Shown one piece after another: positions 45,072-56,600 of a stretch of 64,000 bases of DNA (its first letter is position 1; each line of letters starts with the position of its first letter). The stretch lies in assembly GCA_024516155.1 (NCBI GenBank), contig JAJJXM010000089.1, forward strand, positions 62,001-126,000. The letters are read 5' to 3'. The notes under the pieces are model-generated. The model was not told the DNA's origin. It made no database searches and saw only the letters and a program-made list of their open reading frames with translations. Source of the stretch: Pyronema omphalodes. Its lineage: Eukaryota; Ascomycota; Pezizomycetes; Pezizales; Pyronemataceae. The translations under genes were made by a program, and so were the position numbers.

Positions 45072-45080
45072 ACGTTTGAT
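45072..45080 (+). promoter_or_regulatory. Candidate self-priming primer-binding site, element B3
   Basis: ACGTTTGAT starts 2 nt after the LTR and pairs with ATCGAACGT at 44,843-44,851 with one G-U pair. A CpG C-to-T change in ACGTTCGAT would explain the wobble. Confidence 0.55.
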
Positions 45081-45174
45081 CACTCAATTCGACCGGAACG
45101 CAGGAACCACAAAGGTGCTGCCTGCACCCATACCTTAAAACGAGCCTTGGAAAACAATAACCTACCTAAGACAT

Positions 45175-46683
45175 TTGGAATTCCCAGCCGTTCCGCTGGC
45201 GCCATCCCAAGAACCATCCAAAGAGCAGAGAATTTTGGCTACCTTGTCATCCATTGGCAGCTCCAGGTTTATGATTACCAGGAGTACCACCGACACACCA
45301 TTAAGCTTAAGGCAAGTTTCCGAACCAACAGGGATGCACGTTGGAAAAATCAAAGAAGGCCACTGGCAACACATTGTCTACGCCGCCTCCATGACCTAGT
45401 TCCCTGACGGTCACGACCCTGTCACATTCACCAAACAATTAGCCCAATCAATCCTGGATACCCAGAACCACCCCACCGGCTATATCTTGAACGATGTTAC
45501 CGAGACCCCCGCCTCCCGCACCAGCAGCCGCGTCTCGATCCCTGTCGCTTCCCGGGCCCCAGAACCCCCAATCGTTGCACCCTTCACCCCTGTCGTTATC
45601 CAGACCCGGTCCGTACAGGTCTACCCTAACAGACCCGACAGCGCCCCACAAGCCTCTGCGCCCCTACCCCAGCCCCGGCCACAGCACCAGCCCCGGCCCC
45701 GGCTGCAATTATCGCCCCAGTCCCGAGACTTCCCCCCGGACACCCGAAATCTTCTTGACTCCTGAGGAGCAAGCGGATGTAAACGAAAACCAGTATTATG
45801 AGAAGGAGATCACCCGCCAAAGTACCCTCATCAACGCGTTGCTCCGCTCTCCCGGTATCCGAGTTAGCGGCAATAAGATTTCGGACCCCCCAACCTTCGA
45901 CGGCTCCAACAAGGAAGACCTGCGCTGATTTGTTTCCCTGCTTCAGATTAAATTGGTAAGTGATGAATTGCGCTTCCCGACCCCCCCCAAACGACTTCCA
46001 TACGCAACGGGACGCCTCCGCGGACACACCCTCGATCAGATCCTCCCATACATCAAAGACAATGGGAACCGCTGGGCCCTGAATGATGTCGAAGATGTCA
46101 TCAAAATTTGTCAACGGACCTTTGGAGACCCGGACGAGCTCGCAACGGCTTGTTTCAAAATTCAGAACCTCCTCCAAGAGAATCGAGAGTTTTCCGACTA
46201 CTACGCCGAGTTCTCCCGCCTGGTTGCCAAACTAGGTTGGGACGAATCTGCTACTATGGACGCCCTCAGGAATTGTCTGTCCATCGAATTGAACAAGAAG
46301 CTGGTTGGCGCACCACCAACTGCCACCATGCACGAGTTCGTCAATCCGTGCCAGAAGCTGGACTCTCAACTGAGAGCCCTTGAGAACCTTCGGAAGCTGC
46401 GCACCAACCGTGGGCCAGCCAAACCTACTATCACCACCACCCCAGCAACAAGCCGCACCAACACTGTTGGGCAGCCAACCACCGCCTCTTCCAGTAAACA
46501 GGCCACTGCCCAAGGACCCCGGCAGAAACAGTCCGCACAAGAGCGCGCTACGCGTCTATCGGAAGGGCCTTGTCTTCACTGCAGTGGCCTCGGCCACATG
46601 GCAGCCTCGTGCCCTGCAAAGACCAATGTTAAAGTCGCAAGGATGGAATTGTTGGATGGGGAGAAGGATGTTTCGGGAAATGA
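45175..46683 (+). pseudogene. Element B3 gag, broken
   Basis: Pieces in order: 45,175-45,399 (ends at TAG), same frame to about 45,700 with a Pro/Arg-rich linker, a frameshift near 45,700-45,765, then NLTPEEQADVNENQYYEKEITRQ, a TGA at 45,926-45,928, and an open part from 45,929 on with the gag capsid region (LPYIKDNGNRWALNDVEDVIKICQRTFGDPDELATACFKIQNLLQENREFSDYYAEFSR stretch) and the CCHC knuckle CLHCSGLGHMAASC. The gag stop seen in B1 is lost here, and the slippery heptamer reads GGGAAAT at 46,675-46,681, putting TGA in the -1 frame. Confidence 0.82.
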
Positions 46684-49600
46684 GTGGGCTAGCCGCAGAA
46701 AGATGGCTCTGCCGCTGGTAGTGGAGTTATTGCAGGCAGGTTATTTTTATCAGGAGCAAGATATCAAGGAAAATTGGAATGCAGACATCTTGTTCTCTCT
46801 TGTTCCTTGTTCTTTTATAACCACTCCGTGGAGACAGTAGCACTCGTTGACTGCGGCGCCACTGGCATTGCATTCGTGGACGGCAATTTCGCCCGCCATC
46901 ACAAACTCCCCTTGACACCCTTACCCACAACCCGAACGGTTGAAGTGATTGACAGCCGACCAATCTCCTCGGGAAAGGTCACCCACCTCGCCCAAGTACA
47001 GTGCACCATCAACGGTCCCTCGGAAACCCTGCCGATGTTCGTTACAACGCTAGGCCACTATCCGGTGGTACTGGGCATCCCCCGGCTAAAAAGGCATGAT
47101 GAAACGCTCAGCTTTAGCTCCAATACCATGAGCTTTGATTCTCAATATTGCCTGAGAAACTGTGCCCCGCTGCCAGTAAGCACGACCGGTGGCTCGGTTC
47201 TGGACCCGAGGCCCCCTCCTGACGTCCACGAGGCCGACACAGATACCATGCCAGCACTGGAAAACCCGGTGCCCGACCCCCCGGATGAACCACCGATAGA
47301 AATTTCCAGCCTGACAATCTCCGATTTCAAAGACATGGTAGAAGATGAGAGCCTGACTGTCTTTTCACTATCCTTGGATGAAATCACCGTAGCCCTACAG
47401 GACAGACCCCCCCTCACAGATGACGAATTAAGGGACATGATCCCCGAGGAGTACCACGACTACCTCGAACTATTCAAGGAAGTCAATGTGAAGGAACTCC
47501 CCCCACACCGACACTACGACCACAAGATCCCGTTGAAGGAGGGATTCGACCCCCCCTTCGGTTCCCTATATTCATGGTCTCGCCACGAGCTGCAAACCCT
47601 GAAAGCCTGGTTGGATGATCATCTAGAAAAGGGCTTCATTCAACGATCTCAATCGTTTCCCGCCTCGCCTATACTGTTTGTGAAGAAATCGGACGGATCC
47701 TTACGCCTGTGCGTGGATTACCAAAGGTTGAATGAAGGGACCGAAAAGAATCGGTACCCACTGCCACTAATACAAGAACCGGTGATGAATCTGTGCAAAG
47801 CTCACTATTCTACAACCCTGGACGTCCGTAGCGCCTATAACCTGGTAAGGATGGCAGAAGGAGAAGAATGGAAAACGGCATTCCCAACGACGTACGGATT
47901 GTTCGGATCGAAAGTGATGCCTTTTGGGCTCACCAACGCCCCTGCCGATTTCCAAGCCGTCATCAACCATCAACGATGTATTACGACCATATTGGACCAG
48001 TTCTGCACACCGTATCTGGACGATATCCTCGTTTTCTCGGAAACAAAGCCTGATCACACCTCGCATGTCCGGAAACTCTTGGAGCGACTTAGACAAGAAA
48101 CATTGAATTTGAAGCAAGAGATATGCAAGTTCGCCAGAGCCGAGGTGCAATACCTTGGTTACAACATTGCCCGCAACGGCACCTGTATGATGGATTCCAA
48201 GGTGGCAACGGTCAGGGACTGGCAGGAACCGACCAATCTAGAACAGGTTCAAGAATTCCTCGCATTCGCGAATGTCTACCGATGATTCATCAAAGAGTCC
48301 TCGAAAGTGGTCTGCCCCCAGACGGCATTAACCAGAAAGCAAGACGGAAAAGTGATCCCCTTCACCTGGGGCAAGGACCACCAAAACGCCTTTGATCGCT
48401 TGAAAAATGTGTTCACCACAGCCCCGATTCTTAAGCATTTTGACTACAAAAAGCCGATCGTGGTGGAAACGGACGCCTCTGATTATGTGTCCGCCGGAGT
48501 GTTGTCACAATACGACGATGACAACGTACTGCACCCCGTTGCATTCTATTCCAAAAAGCATTCCCCGGCAGAATGCAATCATGAAATGTATGACAAGGAA
48601 CTACTGGCGATAGTCCGATGTTTCGAAGAATGGCGGCCCCACTTGGAGGGTTTGGCCTTTCCGATAAAAGTACTCACAGACCACAAGAAACTCGAGTACC
48701 TCATGACGACGAAGTTACTGAATAGACGCCAAGCCCGATGGTCCGAGTTTTTCTCGTGATTTAACTTCGTAATCACCTACCGACCTGGAACGTTGGGAGG
48801 AAAACCAGACGCCTTGACGTGACGAGCCGCGGATCTCCCGGAGGCAGGAGACGAACGAATATTGGCAAATCAACAAACCGTTTTGAAACCACAGAGTTCC
48901 CAACTGTGCATGACCCCCCCCATGGGACTGGCACCCTCAGAATTGGACCTCCTATTCAGGGAGGGATACAAGACAGATTCATTCCCAAACCGAGTGTTGG
49001 GAATGCTGGAAGACGGAACACAAATCTGCAAGGAAATCTCACTCGGCGACCGTTCCGCGTTAGAAAACCAATTGTATTATCGGGATTGTCTCTAGGTCCC
49101 CGCACTGGAGAAATTACGCTTAAAATCATTACAAGATCATCACGACCCCCCCACCATGGGACACCCGGGCCGTCCGGAGACTTTTGAACTCCTCACTTCA
49201 AACTACTATTGGCCTTCTATGCGAAAGCATGTGGACCAATTCGTCTGCAACTGCCATACTTGCAAGAGAACAAAAGCGACCTGCCATGCACCTTATGGAA
49301 CCCTGACACCCCTACCAGTCCTGCATCACCCGTGGCAAAACATATCCGTGGACTTCCTCACTGGACTCCCGGTATCAGAAGGCTTCAACGCAATATGCGC
49401 GATTGTTTGCCAACTCACAAAGCAGCAGCAGGTGGTGCCCTGTAATCCCACCATAGACGCCGAAGGATTCGCACAACGTTTCCTCGAAAATGTCTTCAAA
49501 CACCACGGTCTCCCGGATACAGTGGTATCCGACCGTGGCCCACAATGTGTAGCGCACTTCTGGAAGCACCTCCCAAATTATATGGGAATTGAGATCGCCA

Positions 49601-50416
49601 CGAGCACAGCCTTCCACCCCCAAACAGATGGCCAGACAGAAAGAATAAACGTGGTTACCGAGCAGTACATCCGCGCGTATGTCTGCTACCTCCAGGATGA
49701 CTTGAAAAAGCTTTTACCCTTGGCAGAATTTGCCGCAAACAATCAAGTCTCGGACACGACGTCGCTGTCCCCGTTTTTCGCCTTGTATGGCCGACACCCG
49801 AAATGTTCATTCGAATTGGAGATCAGGACAGATATCCCTGAAGAAGTTAAAGCAAACCAAGTAGCAGAAAGAATGTCCCACATTCATGACCTCCTGCGTT
49901 CCGAAATGAAGTATGCTCAAGCCCGCCTCGTGGAAGCGGCAGACAACTCCCGACTCCCCACGCCGGTCTTCAAGCTAGGTGACCTGGTATGGCTGGATGC
50001 ACGCAACCTGAGAACCCGCCGACGATCGAAAAAACTGGAAAAAAAAACACCTCGCCCCCTCCACTGTTGTCCGGCCCATTGGATCCCACGCCTACGAATT
50101 GGATATCCCGGATACTATGAAATACCATAGGAGCTCCCAGGTATCACTACTGAACCCGGGTCCTTCGGACCCCCTTCCTGGACAAATGATCCTACCACCA
50201 TTGCCCGTAGTGGTAGGCGGCGAAGAAGAATGGTTCGTCGACGAAATCTTGGACAGCCGTTGGTCTTGTGGAAACCTGCAGTACCTCCTCAAGTGGACAG
50301 GCCACGACTCCCCGACTTGGGAACCCGAAACGAACCTATCAGAAACCAAGGCCGCCGAACGCTTTCATGAGCTGTACCCAGACAAGCCTTCTCCTCTCGT
50401 AGGAACTCGACCCTAA
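46684..50416 (+). pseudogene. Element B3 pol: protease to chromodomain, several stops
   Basis: Protease LVDCGATGIAFVD; RT LRLCVDYQRLNEG and [11 protein letters not shown] at 48,283-48,285 replacing the second Arg of YRRF; RNase [18 protein letters not shown] at 48,757-48,759 and again near 48,822; TAG at 49,093-49,095; integrase GHPGRPETFELL, CHTCKR, VDFLTGLP, SDRGPQ, VTEQYIRAYV; a frameshift in an A run near 50,041-50,049; chromodomain EEWFVDEILDSRWSCGNLQYLLKWTGH. Two of the stops are CGA to TGA. Clearly not functional, but every domain is still visible. Confidence 0.88.
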
Positions 50417-50427
50417 CGGGGGGGTAC

Positions 50428-50986
50428 TGTCACGGGACACGGCTGACGAGCCGTACTGTTGTGTCGTGGTGCTGTTGTGATGCCGTTGCCGTTGTATTGT
50501 TGTTGCCGTTGTGTTGTTGCCATTGTGTTGTCGCCGTTGTGTTGTTGCCGTTGTGTTGTTGCTGTTGTGTGCCGTGCCATGTGTTGATTGATTCGATGAT
50601 GGATGACGTACTACCAGCCGTAGGAGCTGTGGCGTTGCAGGTTGGATGATGGGGAACGGAAGCCACTTCATGTAGCAATGTTGGTTGACCGCCCAGCAAG
50701 AGTGCTGGCCGCTCTTTGTACATGAGGAGGCTTGCCTCCCCATCGTTGTAGTTCTCCATCGAACGTCTTGTGCTTCTTCCTGTCCTTTTATAAGAATCCA
50801 CAATTCTATTCGCCTCGCAAGACTTACGTCACTCTTGTCCTTGTCCTTGTCCTGGTTTCGTGTGCCAACCGTTCGTCGAGCACTTCGGTCCTTGTTCCTC
50901 CGTCTTTGGCTGCCGGAGCCTAGAATAGCCTTGACGCCCCGGTAGTGCTCAGCGTGCCCTTCGAACTTCCGTTCAGGTTCCTGACA
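50428..50986 (+). repeat. 3' LTR of element B3
   Basis: 559 bp. Differs from the 5' LTR by many substitutions and by fewer TTGTTGCC-type units (about 26 bp shorter). Confidence 0.9.
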
Positions 50987-51500
50987 CCAGCGCACTACGT
51001 CCTTCTCGCCTCCCTGCATATCCGGTGTGACCACGTCTACAGCAGCCTCTAGAGACAGACGACATCAGTTCACACCACACAGCAACCGCTGACCCCCCCC
51101 TGCATTTTCGAGAACAACCTCAAATTTCCCGGCTCTGCCGACGGAAATCGCTTCATCGCACTCAGTTTACCCCGAATCCCGATTTCCAGGCCCGAATTCC
51201 CGTTTACCGTTGAGTTTCAGCGGAAAAACGCGATTCTGGAACCCCCGGTCCGGCCAACGGGCCTTTCTATCAACGCCACCCCACCACCCGCCCTCCGATC
51301 ATCATACAAACATCATGTTCGGTTTCGGCATACCGAATTACCCCCCTCCCCAAATTCCCCTTTCGCCAGCAGCACTGGTTGTGGTGGACCCCAAAATTTG
51401 CCCTCCCTCGGACCCCCTCTCCTCGCGAAAATTTTCTCTCGCCTAACTAGAGCCTCCCACGTGACCCGTAGCCTTCACTTACGGAGATCCCGATTTAGCG

Positions 51501-51644
51501 ATGGACGCTAATTCGCCCCTCCCGCCGACCCCCTCGCTTATGCAGGTACCAGTTGACACCTGCAGTGCCACCCAAATTCCGACAACCCCGAGACACCAAA
51601 TCATAGCCATCGACCCCATCTCTGCAATGTCCACCGACCCCCTC
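51501..51644 (+). pseudogene. LINE ORF1, N-terminal 48 codons (split by A2)
   Basis: Starts ATG at 51,501 (AGCGATGGAC) and reads MDANSPLPPTPSLMQV..., Pro/Thr/Ser-rich. Interrupted at 51,644 by A2; after removal of A2 and one CCCTC copy the frame continues at 57,925. Confidence 0.7.
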
Positions 51645-52207
51645 TGTCACGGCTCGCCTCACACGCCATCACTCGGCGCCTTCCCCCCGGCCCCGCGTCA
51701 CGAACTATCACTCGGCCCTCCGCAGAGCTTACCCGAGCGCCCGCAATTGTGCGAACAACGACCGAGTGAGTTTAGTAAAAGCAGTCACACGCATTTAGTT
51801 TCTTGGTATCTAAGAGGAGGAAAGATGTATATAAGAGGACTTATTCTCCCTGCGTTCTGTTTTGTTTTCCTTTTCTTTCCTCACTCAGTTATTTGTTTAT
51901 CTATTAAATAAATTCCTTCGTCATCTCGATCCTCGTTGCGTTCTCGCCTTCGTCTCCGTCTTCCGGCTTCGCTTCGTGAAGACCGCCCTCGCTACGACAC
52001 CCCGCCCTCCCTTCGCTACCGAGCCTCCCTCCGGTGACACCTCTTGCCCCTAAACATGGAGCATCGAGGAACTGCTGCACGACACAGTTCCCGATATCCT
52101 ACCTTGGCGCTGCCCTTGAGTCCCTGTCCCCCGATCGAGTCCCTCGTCTCCGATTGCGAGCCCCCGGGTTCCCCGCTCCCCCGTCGAACCCCCGTGATCC
52201 CGTTACA
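51645..52207 (+). repeat. 5' LTR of element A2
   Basis: 563 bp, with TATATAAG and ACTCAGTTAT (51,883-51,892) as in A1. A C-to-T change has created an ATG near 52,057 that A1 lacks. Confidence 0.94.
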
Positions 52208-52209
52208 AC

Positions 52210-52219
52210 ATAACTGAGT
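52210..52219 (+). promoter_or_regulatory. Candidate self-priming primer-binding site, element A2
   Basis: ATAACTGAGT, 2 nt after the LTR, exact reverse complement of 51,883-51,892. In the 3' LTR the partner has become ACTCAGTTGT (still pairs through G-U). Confidence 0.7.
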
Positions 52220-52294
52220 TATCAAGCACCTGTCGGCTCTGCCTCCTCCCCCTTGATTACTCCTCGACTTCCCCCTCCGTTCCTCCCTTCGTCC

Positions 52295-52465
52295 ATGCTC
52301 CATAACCTCTGGTTTTACCAATTCGCCAAACTCGTACCTGAATTCCTTTCCCTCGGTATCCCCGCTATCGTCGACGAAATCGAGATAGCCCGCCAGCTCG
52401 GAATCGAATTCTCGGCAACCCGAATCACGTTCGACGACACGAAACTCACCTGGCATTTACGATAA
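52295..52465 (+). CDS. Conserved 56-codon leader ORF of element A2
   Basis: Same peptide as in A1 (33,726-33,896). Three nucleotide differences, GCT/GCA, ACA/ACG and CAC/CAT, all synonymous. Ends 16 nt before gag. Family unknown. Confidence 0.55.
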   Translation: MLHNLWFYQFAKLVPEFLSLGIPAIVDEIEIARQLGIEFSATRITFDDTKLTWHLR

Positions 52466-52481
52466 ATCGCCAACCTCAAAC

Positions 52482-53609
52482 ATGGACGATCAAGAAATCG
52501 TCATCGCGCTGTTCCTGAACGCAGCGCAAAGGGACGAGATCAATAGAGACCCCACGAAATTCAAAGACCTCCGTAATGCAGTCGAGGACTACAAACGAGA
52601 CTGCCAGAAATTGACCGATCTCCAGGCAGAATTGGTAGAATCCAGGAAGGACAATCCGGATTACGCAAAACGAATCTCCGACCTGGAACGGGATCTCGGA
52701 TCCGCAAATACTACAATTCGCCGACTACAATCGATCACGGACAATTCGGCCTCCCCATCGATGAGACCGATCGAGCTCCCCCACCCGCCCAAATACACCG
52801 GAGACCGAAAGGAACTCCCCAACTTCATCTCCAAGGTTAGGTCCAAGTTGGCTGGAGACTCAGCCCGCTTCACCGACGACCAACATAAGCTCCGCTACCT
52901 CTACGGTTACCTGAAAGGAAACGCACAAAATCAGGTCCAACCTTACGTACTCACGGACAAAATCAATCTAAAAGACGCCGAAGAACTGATCAGCATCCTT
53001 GAGTCCGCCTTCGGAGACCCAGACCAGGTCGGCACCGCCTCGATGGAGCTCGACAGACTAAAGCAGGGCAATAGAGAATTCAGCGTTTACTACGCTGAAT
53101 TTCAACGAATCATGGCCATCCTTAACTTCGACGCAAACGCAAAGAAGGCTGCCTTAAAGAGAGGCCTCTCGAGAGAATTACAATCGAGCCTCGTCTACCA
53201 AGCGGACGAACCACAAGACTTCACCAAGTTCGTCGAACTCTGCCAAAAGCTGGACTACCGACTCAGAGCCCACGGCACCCGTTCCAAACGAACAATTCCG
53301 ACGCTCGCCCCCCGCACACTCCCTACAGCCCCTCGACCATCAGCTCACCCAACAAACTCGAACAGTGGCAACTACGGCTCCGCACCCATGGACCTCTCTG
53401 CATCGCAGAAAGCCCAGAATCAACGGCGCCGGGACGAGCGAATGGCAAAGGGGTTATACCTCTACTGTGGGTCGGCAGACCACTTCAAAAACGACTGCCC
53501 CTCCCTAGCAGCGAACACCTCTCGGAAGTTACGCCTCGCCGCTGCGGACCTCCTATCACCTCCCCAGGAAACCTCCTCTATCCCCAGCCCCGAGGAGGGA
53601 AAAGAATAG
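52482..53609 (+). CDS. Element A2 Gag (zinc knuckle damaged)
   Basis: 375 aa, full length, about 95% identical to A1 Gag with the same coiled coil and capsid domain. The first Cys of the zinc knuckle is Tyr (GLYLYCGSADHFKNDC), caused by TGC to TAC, so RNA binding is probably impaired. Ends in the frameshift signal at 53,597. Confidence 0.9.
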   Translation: MDDQEIVIALFLNAAQRDEINRDPTKFKDLRNAVEDYKRDCQKLTDLQAELVESRKDNPDYAKRISDLERDLGSANTTIRRLQSITDNSASPSMRPIELPHPPKYTGDRKELPNFISKVRSKLAGDSARFTDDQHKLRYLYGYLKGNAQNQVQPYVLTDKINLKDAEELISILESAFGDPDQVGTASMELDRLKQGNREFSVYYAEFQRIMAILNFDANAKKAALKRGLSRELQSSLVYQADEPQDFTKFVELCQKLDYRLRAHGTRSKRTIPTLAPRTLPTAPRPSAHPTNSNSGNYGSAPMDLSASQKAQNQRRRDERMAKGLYLYCGSADHFKNDCPSLAANTSRKLRLAAADLLSPPQETSSIPSPEEGKE

Positions 53610-53642
53610 TCCACCATCAGCCCGTTGGCCCTCCTGGTGGAC
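53597..53642 (+). promoter_or_regulatory. -1 frameshift signal between gag and pol, element A2
   Basis: GGGAAAA at 53,597-53,603 with the same 5-nt spacer and 8-bp stem (53,609-53,616 with 53,635-53,642) as in A1. Confidence 0.87.
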
Positions 53643-56600
53643 CTGCCCCGGCCTGTTCGTTCCCCTCGTCCCAAAATAAACTCTACGTATCAGCAAGTTC
53701 CCTATCAATTAGTCAAGAACATGAAATGGATGGTAGTCATTTAGTCATACCCTGCACCTTGACCAACCGTGACATCAAAATTGATACCCGTGCCCTTGTT
53801 GATTGTGGTTGTACGGGACTCTCCTTCATGAATGAGACCTTCGCTCGCCAGCACAATCTCCCCCGCTACCAGTTAAAATCCCCAAAGACAGTTGAAGTGA
53901 TAGACGGTTGCCCAATCTCCTCCGGCGACATCACAGTGTATGTAAGGATTCCATGCACCATCGGTGATCACCACGAAATCCTGACCGCCTACTTAACCTC
54001 CCTCGGTCACTACCCCCTCGTCCTCGGGATCCCTTGGTTGAAGAAGCACGACGTTACCATCAACTTCGCAACCAACGACAGCCAGTTCCACTCCCCTAAC
54101 TGCCTGCCCCACCGCACCGCCGTCAAGGCACCTCCAATCAAGGGCTTACCACCTGATCGACGAAACAGAATCTGCGCAATCTCAGCCATGACGTTCAAAA
54201 GAATCGTCAGAAACAATAACCAACGATACGGTAACGTTGAACCCTTTCACCTGTCCCTAAACGGAATCAACATGGCCCTACCAGACCCCGCGGACGCGAA
54301 ACCGGACTTGAAGACCATCGTTCCCCCCGAATACCACAAGTTCCTGGAAATTTTCGAAAAGGTTAACGCCGACAAACTACCCCCACACCGCCCCTGTGAC
54401 CACAAAATCCCACTCGAGGACGGGTTCAAACCTCCGTTCGGACCACTCTACTCCCTCTCACGTCCGGAACTGGAGGAACTCAAAAGGTGGATAGACGAAA
54501 ATATGAGCAAAGGATTCATACGAACGTCCTCCTCCCCGGCCGCCGCCCCAATCCTATTCGTCCGTGAAGGTGATGGCTCCCTACGCCTCGTAGTGGACTA
54601 TCGCGGAATAAACGAGGGCACCATCAAAAATCGCTACCCCCTCCCCTTAATGCAGGATACGCTGATGAACCTGTCCCGAGCAAAGTGGTTCACAAAGCTT
54701 GATATTGGAGGGGCCTACAACCTCATCCGAATGGCGGAGGGAGAGGAGTGGAAGACCGCCTTTCGCACCTGCTACGGCCTCTTCGAATCCTTGGTAATGC
54801 CGTTCGGGCTAACCAACGCCCCCGCAACCTTCCAAAATTTCATCAACGACACCTTAGCACCCTATCTGGACCGCTTCTGTACGGCATACCTGGACGACAC
54901 CCTAATTCACTCCGACACCCTCGAAGAGCACCAGCAACACGTCGCCATGGTCCTGGAAGCTTTCCGAAAAGCGGGCCTCCACCTAAAACCCGAAAAGTGC
55001 GAATTTCATCAACAGCAGGTCAAATACCTCGGCCTCATCATTAGCACGGAAGGCATCAAGATGGACCCAGAAAAAATCACCGCAGTAAGAGAATGGGACC
55101 CACCAAAAAACCTCAAAGACGTCCGCGCCTTCCTCGGTTTCGCCAATTTTTATCGCCGCTTTGTACGAAACTATTCGAAAATCGTGCAGCCCCTCACCCT
55201 CCTAACACGAAAAGGAGTACCCTTTGCGTGGGACAGCCCACAACAACAGGCTTTCGACGAGCTCAAAGCAACCTTCACCTCTGCACCAGTCCTCGCTCGC
55301 TTCGATCCCAATCAGGATGTCATGGCAGAAACGGATGCCTCCGACTTCTTATCGGCTGGCGTCCTGTCACAGTACGATGCCGACGGCGTTCCACATCCCG
55401 TGGCTTACTTCTCGAAAAGGCACTCCCCCGCCGAGTGTAATTACGATATCTACGACAAACAGTTGATGGCAATTGTCCGAGCATTCGAGGAGTGGCGGCC
55501 AGAACTACAATCGGTCATCAACCCCGTGCAGGTTCTGTCCGACCACAAAAATTTGGAATACTTCACGACGACCAAGCTCCTCAACAGGCGTCGAGCCCGG
55601 CGGTCGCGATTCCTCTCACAGATCAACTTCAAGATCGTCTATCGCCCCTGAACTGCGGGAGGAAAACCGGATGCTCTGACCAGGCGATCCGGAGATCTGC
55701 CCAAGGAAGGGGATGACCGCTCTCTGGCTAATCATACAACAGTACGGGAACCAGAAAACATCCTCCTACACACCTCAGCCGCCGCCGTTTCGCCCCACCG
55801 CCCCGAGCACCCCGCCCCTACACCCCGTCCCGATGCACCGCGCCTACAGCGACTCTTCCTCGACGCCTACGCCGCCGACCCCTTTCCCAACAGAGTACTA
55901 CAGATGCTCAACGACGGAACCAAGCACTGTAGGGACATCACACTCGCCGAGTACGAAAGACAAGACAACCACCTCCCCTACCGTCGCCGAATCTGGGTCC
56001 CCGACCACGAGCCCCTTAAAGTACACCTCATAAAACAACACCACGACACACCCATGGCCGGACACCCAGGAAGGTCCAAAACGCTCGAGCTGTTGCTAAG
56101 GACCTACACCTGGCCCAACATGCGTAAAGACGTGGACCGTTACACCCGAAATTGTCACATCTGCCAACGCTCCAAGCCCAACAGACACGCCCCCTTTGGT
56201 GTCCTCCGCCCCCTACCCATTCCCGACCGACCGTGGCAAGACATCTCGATGGACTTTGTCACCGGGCTACCCTGATCCAACGGAAACCATGCTATCAGGG
56301 TTGTCGTGGACCGTTTAACAAAAGAAAGACACTTTGTAGCCTGTCAGACCAACGTCGACGCAAAAGAACTCGCCAACCTGTTCGTCAAACACATCTTTCG
56401 ACTCCACGGCCTACCTCTCATGAAAATCTCCGACCAAGGGCCGCAGTTCTCCGCCCTTTTCTGGAAACACCTCTGCCGTCGACTGGGAATCGAACCTCGG
56501 TTGTCGACCGCCTTCCACCCTCAAACGGACGGCCAGATCGAGCGGATGAACGCAACCATGGAGCAATACCTACGAGCTCACGTAAACTACTTACAAGACG

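Larger units (their letters stand above)
44485..50986 (+). mobile_element. Ty3/gypsy chromovirus B3, full length, decayed
   Basis: LTRs at 44,485-45,069 (585 bp) and 50,428-50,986 (559 bp) flank gag and pol of family B, with at least five in-frame stops and two frameshifts. The flanks CGAAG and CCAGC do not match as a 5-bp duplication, although CCAGCG occurs at both edges (44,476-44,481 and 50,987-50,992). Left and right flanks belong to relics of opposite orientation, so recombination is possible. This copy is useful because it lacks the nested insertions found in B1. Confidence 0.9.
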
